Of a stretch of 32,626 nucleotides of DNA, positions 28,501 to 32,626 are shown piece after piece (position 1 is the first letter of the stretch; every line of letters begins with the position of its first letter). The notes under the pieces were generated by a model. That model saw nothing but the letters and a program-made list of their open reading frames with translations, had not been told where the DNA came from and made no database searches. The stretch comes from Chitinophagaceae bacterium (lineage in GTDB: Bacteria; Bacteroidota; Bacteroidia; Chitinophagales; Chitinophagaceae): positions 1 through 32,626 of the forward strand of contig CANLAE010000019.1 of the NCBI GenBank assembly GCA_947488765.1. Reading direction: 5' to 3'. The translations under genes and the position numbers were made by a program.

Positions 28501-28694
28501 TATCCAGCTTCATTCGTTTGGGTTCTTTTGTTGGTGTTTTTGTTTAAAATACTCACACCAATTAGTGGTGTAGCATCATCATCAGATAGCACAGTTCCAG
28601 AAACAGTTTTATCTTGTGCTTGTGATGAAACAGAAAGACTGGTAAAAATCAAGATTAACAAAATTGATTTCACCATGCTGGCAATTTTTTTCAT
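25530..28694 (-). CDS. SusC/RagA-family TonB-dependent outer-membrane receptor
   Basis: The 1054-residue protein has a signal peptide ending SVSSQAQ and a carboxypeptidase-regulatory-like beta domain (about residues 29-105, TVSGTVLSDDDATPLIGVSI). The TonB-box-like segment DNVVVTAYGQ follows, then the plug with the family signature (LAGRVPGLTVTSTSGLPG; PLFVVDGVPLDN; LYGSDGTSGAIIITTKKG). A 22-strand-type barrel fills the remainder and ends in VGLKVQF with the terminal aromatic. It is expected to import a large oligomer bound by the neighbouring SusD protein, powered by TonB. No glycoside hydrolase, lyase, peptidase or anti-sigma factor is in the operon. A DeoR-family gene lies just upstream. 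Confidence 0.96.
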   Translation of the reverse strand: MKKIASMVKSILLILIFTSLSVSSQAQDKTVSGTVLSDDDATPLIGVSILNKNTNKRTQTNEAGYFSINANNGDLLVFTYVGYVTKQTTVAQSKIINIKLVNNASDLDNVVVTAYGQTRNKRELAYQAPVVKGDEIAQTRRENFINSLAGRVPGLTVTSTSGLPGASAQIILRGGASIAGNNQPLFVVDGVPLDNSSLNQESLIASSNPGGTGFGNRNSDYTNRIADINPEDIDNVTILKGPEATALYGSDGTSGAIIITTKKGSGVGGKSKVNYDNSFRWDNVYRFPQIQDVYGRGNNGYYDPNAVGSYGFRMYGPKYFNGSPKFDNLRNFFRTAMTQQHNLSVEGGTPDATFRFSTGLLEQEGIVPNTKFQRVNFRLTGSAKLGKIFNISSSWLYTISNNNKAPKGTASYYPNLINWPLDSDARDYINADGTRRPIRTNLPVTGGFTDLSAEVDNPFWDVNKNVSTDKTDRITGNINLSATPYKWWNLTTIIGADQFSTEGLYLVHPQSRWGFVTRGLISNYQQNFRGLNGTFRSTFTKTINKIFTNSLTVGAYVEDSKRSITSQRGERFYEPNFISINNTDPLSRDAKLTREQIRKVRFFGNYTLGYNNIAFLTLSGTREGVSTLTSNFQDKQPFFNYGSASGSFIFSDLAFVKKAKWLEYGKFRMSYATSGKAPYVPYVIDYSFGSQITTGGGYALGVFGNNFDLQPEFSKNFEIGGELQFLKRRLTIDVAYFDNRVSKQIVSNRLSYGTGFVLKYINGGELSAKGIEIQIKGTPIKTKNFIWDATLNFDKNKVIVEAMPADLPLYYDSDTWLFGNLRSQVTKGASLANLSGYAFRKNNNGDVLISPTTGLPLIDANFVNVGDRNPDFKIGIINNFTIMQDWTVSFNLDIRKGGDIFNANELMMRIQGSSVNTLDREVARVVKGVLLDGMENTSTPTANTISITPYTRNDYYTSAFAEGDFVESVNWLRLRDLTIGYRLPSKLLKRQKVLKQASVFLTGTDLFMITNYSGVDPNVNGLNAGNARGFGGQGIDFGSVATPRGINVGLKVQF

Positions 28695-28715
28695 AGGAAG
28701 TTCGTTTGGTTAAGT

Positions 28716-28745
28716 TTAAACTAATATCTGCACAAAAACGCACAA
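28716..28745 (-). promoter_or_regulatory. Candidate promoter of the susC operon
   Basis: The minus strand has TTG (28743-28745), a 19-nt spacer and TAGTTTAA (28716-28723), which fits the Bacteroidota TTG-N19-TAnnTTTG promoter except for the last two -7 bases. It lies 21 nt before the susC ATG. Confidence 0.3.
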
Positions 28746-28847
28746 TTAAGGATTTCTATGGAGATAAAATGTAATAATCTGCAATTTATAAGAAACTACT
28801 ATGATTATTGTATTTTTTTTTAAATAATTATTAACATCTGTTGGGAA

Positions 28848-28881
28848 TTTCAAAATCCGAAATGTTTCAAAACGCAAAAAA
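28848..28881. repeat. 17-bp imperfect direct repeat, possible operator
   Basis: TTTCAAAA occurs at 28848-28855 and 28865-28872, and the two 17-bp units agree at 12 of 17 positions. A further AAAACGCA of the second unit recurs at 28735-28742, close to the susC promoter candidate. Located between deoR and susC, these could be binding sites of the DeoR-type regulator, but this is inference. Confidence 0.35.
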
Positions 28882-28900
28882 ATGCAATAAAGTTTTTGGA

Positions 28901-29647
28901 TTATAGCAACTGTATCCCTTTTAGACGATACGGTTCTAGTTTTGAATCATTTACAGCAAGTTCTGTTACAAGTATATTTACATCTTCAATTGGACAAACA
29001 CTTAATCGTTGTGAACTATTTAATTTTTCAGAAATTGACAATGAAACTGTTTTCTTGGCTGCCTGGATCATTGCTTTCTTTACTTCAATTATTTCCCATT
29101 CCAAATCTGTGATGCCATGCTCAATATCGATACTGTTGGTACCCAAAAAACAAATATCAGCTTTAACTCCAGCAAGTTTTTGCACAACTTCAGCACCAAC
29201 AGCCATTTGTGCATTCTTCATTAATTTATTTCCTATAAAAATTACTTCTGCATTAGGATGTTCTAAAAGCTCTAAGGCAATAGGAATACTTGGTGTAATG
29301 AATGTTGCATTCAATTCAGGGGGTAAAAATTTTACAAGTTCTCTAATAGTTGTACCGCCTGAAAGTATCACAAACATGCCATCATTAATAAGTTTCACAG
29401 CTTTATTTGCAATAATTTTCTTTTCAACATGCTGGTAAATATTTTGATTTTGGATAGTAAAATGAAATGATTTAGACAAAGCTCCTCCATGTACTTTTGT
29501 CAACCTTCCCTCCTCATCCAAGTCTTGTAAATCTCTGCGTATCGTATCTTCTGAAACATTCAACTGAACGCTTAAATCACTCGATAACACCTTGTTGTGT
29601 ATATTAATTTGTTGCAGAATATGGGCTTGTCTTTCTTTTTTTAACAT
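28901..29647 (-). CDS. DeoR-family transcriptional regulator
   Basis: The 248-residue protein has an N-terminal winged helix (about residues 6-60) with the DeoR signature, LNVSEDTIRRDLQDLDEEG then KVHGGAL. The C-terminal sensor domain of the phosphosugar-isomerase type has LSGGTTIRELV, TPSIPIALELL, FIGNKLM, and CFLGTNSIDIEHGITD. The family usually represses sugar-metabolism genes and responds to a phosphorylated sugar. It lies on the same strand, 206 bp upstream of susC, and divergent from dnaG with 126 bp between. A role in controlling the SusCD operon is plausible from position only; no sugar-catabolic gene is adjacent. Confidence 0.9.
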   Translation of the reverse strand: MLKKERQAHILQQINIHNKVLSSDLSVQLNVSEDTIRRDLQDLDEEGRLTKVHGGALSKSFHFTIQNQNIYQHVEKKIIANKAVKLINDGMFVILSGGTTIRELVKFLPPELNATFITPSIPIALELLEHPNAEVIFIGNKLMKNAQMAVGAEVVQKLAGVKADICFLGTNSIDIEHGITDLEWEIIEVKKAMIQAAKKTVSLSISEKLNSSQRLSVCPIEDVNILVTELAVNDSKLEPYRLKGIQLL

Positions 29648-29755
29648 AAATAGTCGGTATTAAAAATTGAAAATAACATAATTCACCTCAGAAATAATCA
29701 TTTTAAAAATTTAAATTGAAATTTGAATATAAATCGAAAAAATAATTTTACTAGC

Positions 29756-29763
29756 TACATTTG
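29756..29763 (+). promoter_or_regulatory. Candidate -7 promoter element for dnaG
   Basis: TACATTTG is an exact match to TAnnTTTG, ending 10 nt before the dnaG ATG. The spacing would leave only a few nucleotides of leader, and no -33 is found at the usual distance, so support is weak. Confidence 0.28.
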
Positions 29764-29773
29764 TTGAAGCATT

Positions 29774-31705
29774 ATGATTACACCACAAAGTATAGAGCAA
29801 ATTAAAAACCGCATTGACATCATTGAGGTTTTGGGCGATTACATTAAACTAAAAAAACGTGGTAGTAATTATCTTGGGCTTTGTCCTTTTCATAATGAAA
29901 AAAGTCCATCATTTACAGTATCTCCAGCCAAAGAATTATACAAATGTTTTGGTTGTGGTAAAAGTGGAAATACCATTACCTTTTTAATGGAGCATGACAA
30001 ACTAAGTTATGTAGAAGCATTAAGATGGCTGGCAAATCGCTTCAATATTGAAATTGAAGAAACTGAACAAACACAAGAACAAAAGCAATTTGTTCAAACG
30101 GCAGATAGTTTGTACATCATCAACAATTTTTCGCAGCAATTTTTTAACACACAACTTTTTGATACAGAAGAAGGGCAAGACATTGCACTTTCCTATTTAA
30201 AGGAAAGAGGTTTTCGGGAAGAAATTATTAAGAAATTTCAAATCGGTTTTAATCCTTCTAGCAGAGACACATTGGCTTCGGCTTTGATTAAGAATCAATT
30301 CAATAAAGAACTTTTACCAAAAACAGGATTGGTTATTGCAAAAGCTGATGGCGAATTTGTAGATAATTACAAAGGCCGAATCATTTTCCCAATTCATAGT
30401 ACTACCGGCAAAACAATAGGATTTGGAGCAAGGGTAATTGGAAAAGCTGATAAAGCTCCCAAGTATATCAATACTCCTGAAAATGAAATTTACAGCAAGA
30501 GCAAAGTATTGTATGGTGCGTATTTCGCAAGATTAGCAATAGATAAAGCAGATGAATGTTTGTTGGTAGAAGGCTATACAGATGTGGTAAGTTTACACCA
30601 GGCAGGAATTGAAAATGTTGTAGCAAGTGGTGGTACCTCTTTAACGGTTGATCAGCTTCGTTTAATAAAAAAATACACGAATAATCTAACTATCATTTAT
30701 GATGGTGATGCTGCCGGAATTAAAGCAGCATTAAGAGGTTTGGATATGGCTTTGGAAGAAAGTTTAAATGTACGGTTGGTATTAATTCCAGATAAAGAAG
30801 ATCCGGATAGTTATGTAAATAAAATTGGGGCTAATGAATTTATTAATTTCATCAACGCAAATAAAAAAGACTTCATCATTTTTCAAATAGAAATGATGTT
30901 GAAAGATGCAGGAAATGATGTTTCAAAGAAAAGTGAAGTTGTAAATACTGTTGCTGAAACAATCAGTAAAATAAATAAGACTGAAGATTTTACGAAGCAA
31001 CAAGATTATATTAAACAATGTTCTGCAATTCTTAAAATTGATGAAGGAGGATTAACAAATCTTGTTAATAAATATAAACGGGATAAAATTGTAAAAGAAG
31101 AAAAACGATTACCATTTGATGATGCAGGAAACCAACAACAACAAGGCATTCAGCCCGAAGATGTTTTAATCGACAACTCGCTTTTAATAAGTCAGGATGA
31201 AATTGTTGAACGAAATGTAATGCGTACTTTACTGGAAAGTGGTCTTAAAAAATGGGATGAAGAAAAAACAATTGCACAATATATTTTTGATGAGCTAGAA
31301 CAATTTTCTTTTGAAAGCCCTGTATATATTAGTTTATTTAATGAATATAAATTAATGTACGACAAAGGATTAGAACCAACTGCAAAAACATTTCTATACC
31401 ACAAGGATGAAAACGTAAGAAATTTGGTTATTAGCATTACCGTTTTTCCTTATGAATTAAGCCAAAAATGGGACGAAGTTTTAGAGGGAATGAATATTGT
31501 AAACAGAGACAATTCACAACAAGATGCATTGATGAGTGTGAATTATTATAAGTTGAAAAAAATCAAGAAAATGTTTGAGGAAAACCAGCAAGGTATGGAA
31601 CATGCAAGTTTTGAAGATCAGCTCACACAAATCAAAATACACCAGCATTTAAAAGAAGTAGAAAGAGCAATTACGAAACTTTTAGGTACTGTAATTATAA
31701 AATAA
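29774..31705 (+). CDS. dnaG: DNA primase DnaG
   Basis: The 643-residue enzyme makes RNA primers for replication. The N-terminal CHC2 zinc-binding domain has C37, H40, C58 and C61 (CPFHNEKSPSF and CFGCGKSGNT). The RNA polymerase core follows, with FHNEKSP and GRIIFPI. The Toprim part has the acidic residues E266 (LLVEGYTDVV) and D310/D312 (YDGDAAGI). The C-terminal region of about 200 residues is helix-rich and fits the DnaB-interacting domain, poorly conserved as usual. The length is close to the common 600-650. It is divergent from the deoR gene and ends in a bidirectional terminator. rpoD and rpsU are not next to it, unlike the E. coli arrangement. Confidence 0.96.
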   Translation: MITPQSIEQIKNRIDIIEVLGDYIKLKKRGSNYLGLCPFHNEKSPSFTVSPAKELYKCFGCGKSGNTITFLMEHDKLSYVEALRWLANRFNIEIEETEQTQEQKQFVQTADSLYIINNFSQQFFNTQLFDTEEGQDIALSYLKERGFREEIIKKFQIGFNPSSRDTLASALIKNQFNKELLPKTGLVIAKADGEFVDNYKGRIIFPIHSTTGKTIGFGARVIGKADKAPKYINTPENEIYSKSKVLYGAYFARLAIDKADECLLVEGYTDVVSLHQAGIENVVASGGTSLTVDQLRLIKKYTNNLTIIYDGDAAGIKAALRGLDMALEESLNVRLVLIPDKEDPDSYVNKIGANEFINFINANKKDFIIFQIEMMLKDAGNDVSKKSEVVNTVAETISKINKTEDFTKQQDYIKQCSAILKIDEGGLTNLVNKYKRDKIVKEEKRLPFDDAGNQQQQGIQPEDVLIDNSLLISQDEIVERNVMRTLLESGLKKWDEEKTIAQYIFDELEQFSFESPVYISLFNEYKLMYDKGLEPTAKTFLYHKDENVRNLVISITVFPYELSQKWDEVLEGMNIVNRDNSQQDALMSVNYYKLKKIKKMFEENQQGMEHASFEDQLTQIKIHQHLKEVERAITKLLGTVIIK

Positions 31706-31734
31706 AAATGTCTCAAAAATTTTGAGACATTTTT
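31704..31734. terminator. Bidirectional terminator between dnaG and the YdeI-like gene
   Basis: A perfect 15-bp inverted repeat (31704-31718 with 31720-31734; arm AAAAATGTCTCAAAA) has T tracts on both strands. It overlaps the dnaG stop codon and lies 7 nt past the stop of the converging gene, so it can end both transcripts. Confidence 0.88.
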
Positions 31735-31740
31735 ATAAAT

Positions 31741-32394
31741 TTATTTTTCAGAGAGTGACTTTTTTCCTGCCATTAATTTTTCAACCACCATATCCAATCT
31801 TCTTTTTCTTGTATCAGATCTTTTGGCATCCTGAATCCAACTGATGTATTCTTTTTGGCTACTTGGAGTAAGTGAAGTAAAAAATTCTTTTACTTGTTTG
31901 TGCTTCATAAAAATTCTTTCCAATTCAACCGGCAAATGAATTAAACTCTTTTCAAATGCAGGAATATTAAACTCAGATTTTGCCTCAACTTTTTTAATAA
32001 CTAAATTGAGGTTTCTTTTGAAACGCATAGCATTCCACATGTGGTCTAAGGTTACTAGACTAATTCCTTCAAAACCATTATTTGTCAAAACTTCCCAACT
32101 GCTGTCTCTATTTAAATCACTTACAATTTTACTTGTTTGTTTTGGATAAGCAACCCATAATTTACTATCCTCATGTAAAGCAGGAAATACATCCTTCAAT
32201 ACATTATTTAATTGATATTGATTAATAGCAAATACCAATGCAAAATCAATTTTTCTTGTTTTTAAGAGAGGGGTAACATTTTTGGAGTAAGATAATTTCA
32301 CAAACTGTTTTTCTATACCAGAAGGAAGACCTTGGATTAAAAGATTTTTCTCCGCAAGCAACTCTAATTTCTCGAACATTGTGGGATTGGACAT
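31741..32394 (-). CDS. Protein with DUF3052-like N-terminus and YdeI/OmpD-associated C-terminus
   Basis: The 217-residue protein has no signal peptide. The first 125 or so residues resemble DUF3052-type proteins (an alpha/beta layout with KLWVAYPKQTSKI and GISLVTLDHMWNAMRFKR). The C-terminal 70 residues match the YdeI/OmpD-associated domain (OmdA, PF13376): IHLPVELERIFMKHKQVKEF, SQKEYISWIQDAKRSDTRKR, then a basic tail. Biochemical function is unknown. The start ATG at 32394 has a candidate promoter 34 nt upstream; a second ATG five codons later is a weaker option. It converges on dnaG. Confidence 0.78.
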   Translation of the reverse strand: MSNPTMFEKLELLAEKNLLIQGLPSGIEKQFVKLSYSKNVTPLLKTRKIDFALVFAINQYQLNNVLKDVFPALHEDSKLWVAYPKQTSKIVSDLNRDSSWEVLTNNGFEGISLVTLDHMWNAMRFKRNLNLVIKKVEAKSEFNIPAFEKSLIHLPVELERIFMKHKQVKEFFTSLTPSSQKEYISWIQDAKRSDTRKRRLDMVVEKLMAGKKSLSEK

Positions 32395-32428
32395 GATTCA
32401 GAGCGATTTAAAATAAAAAATAAGAATG

Positions 32429-32461
32429 CAAAGTTACCAAAAAAAAAGATGCTTTTGCAAA
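32429..32461 (-). promoter_or_regulatory. Candidate promoter of the YdeI-like gene
   Basis: The minus strand has TAACTTTG (32429-32436), an exact -7 match 34 nt before the ATG, and TTTG (32458-32461) 21 nt further upstream as a possible -33. Confidence 0.38.
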
Positions 32462-32515
32462 AAAATAATTTTCAATAAATTAACTCAAATCAATTGTCTA
32501 TCAGTATATATCAAT

Positions 32516-32626
32516 TTAATTTATGTTAGGTCTGAAATAAACCCTTATTGTTTCGTCCATAATTTTACTCAATTCACTTATCCTTCTGTCCTCTGCAGGA
32601 TGTGTATTTAAAAATTCTGTCGAACC
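32516..32626 (-). CDS. M48-family metalloprotease, C-terminal fragment
   Basis: Only the last 36 codons are in the window, ending at TAA (32516-32518). The frame reads GSTEFLNTHPAEDRRISELS and continues with KIMDETIRVYF. The F-L-x-T-H-P-x-x-x-x-R-I-x-x-L pattern is the characteristic C-terminal stretch of M48 peptidases of the LoiP/BepA/HtpX-like group, zinc proteases of the envelope. The catalytic HEXXH lies outside the window, so activity and localisation cannot be judged. Truncation is by the window edge. Confidence 0.75.
   Translation of the reverse strand, partial: GSTEFLNTHPAEDRRISELSKIMDETIRVYFRPNIN

Noticed and set aside
23075-28694. Polysaccharide utilisation locus
   Set aside because: A SusCD pair is present, but no carbohydrate-active enzyme lies in or beside the operon, so only transport can be claimed.
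28896-29438. Open frame of 180 codons on the + strand
   Set aside because: It lies wholly antisense to the well-supported deoR gene, and its composition follows the complementary codons; no domain is recognisable.
1-32626. CRISPR array, tRNA, rRNA, transposon, prophage or defence system
   Set aside because: Both strands were read for spaced repeats, tRNA-like folds, transposase/integrase motifs and known defence families; none was recognised. A covariance-model search would be needed to exclude small RNAs.

Overview
The window comes from an AT-rich member of the Bacteroidota (by eye about one third G+C), probably in or near Chitinophagales/Chitinophagaceae. The evidence is a SusC/SusD pair, DUF2723, DUF4197, DUF4397 and MG2-plug families, the Bacteroidota -7 promoter motif TAnnTTTG before several start codons, and no clear Shine-Dalgarno sequences. 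No tRNA, rRNA, CRISPR array, insertion sequence, integrase, phage gene or recognisable defence cassette was seen. Most of the window is ordinary chromosome.

Layout. 1-2465 (-): 5' part of a DUF2723/GT117 membrane glycosyltransferase, cut by the window edge. 2689-7857 (-): plsY (phospholipid synthesis), prmA (L11 methylation) and smc (chromosome organisation); smc has its own terminator. 8140-9294 (+): an orphan membrane histidine kinase. 9331-10422 (-): a trmH-thioredoxin pair. 10538-11317 (-): a small outer-membrane barrel-type protein in very AT-rich surroundings. 11542-12528 (-): pdhB (pyruvate dehydrogenase E1 beta) with a strong terminator. 12627-16097 (-): a 1156-residue outer-membrane protein of unknown role with an EF-hand-like loop. 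16388-18013 (-): a YbiT-like ABC-F ATPase with one degenerate ATP site. 18210-18818 (+): miaE, tail to tail with a YafK-like L,D-transpeptidase-fold protein (18826-19575, -).

19709-28694 (-) is an envelope-protein block. A SusC-SusD-DUF4397 operon ends at a terminator near 23030. An MG2/plug protein without a barrel and a DUF4197 protein follow. A DeoR-family regulator (28901-29647, -) sits just upstream of susC, and a 17-bp direct repeat between them is a possible operator. No carbohydrate-active enzyme accompanies the SusCD pair, so its substrate cannot be assigned.

29774-31705 (+) is dnaG, facing a DUF3052-like/YdeI protein (31741-32394, -) across a shared bidirectional terminator. The window ends in the last 36 codons of an M48 metalloprotease (-).

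The observations most worth following are the ABC-F site asymmetry (P-loop and signature lost and catalytic Glu replaced by Gln, all in the same composite site), the uncharacterised large outer-membrane protein, the barrel-less plug protein with its DUF4197 neighbour, and the DeoR-SusCD-DUF4397 locus. No clearly new multi-gene system could be demonstrated from sequence alone.
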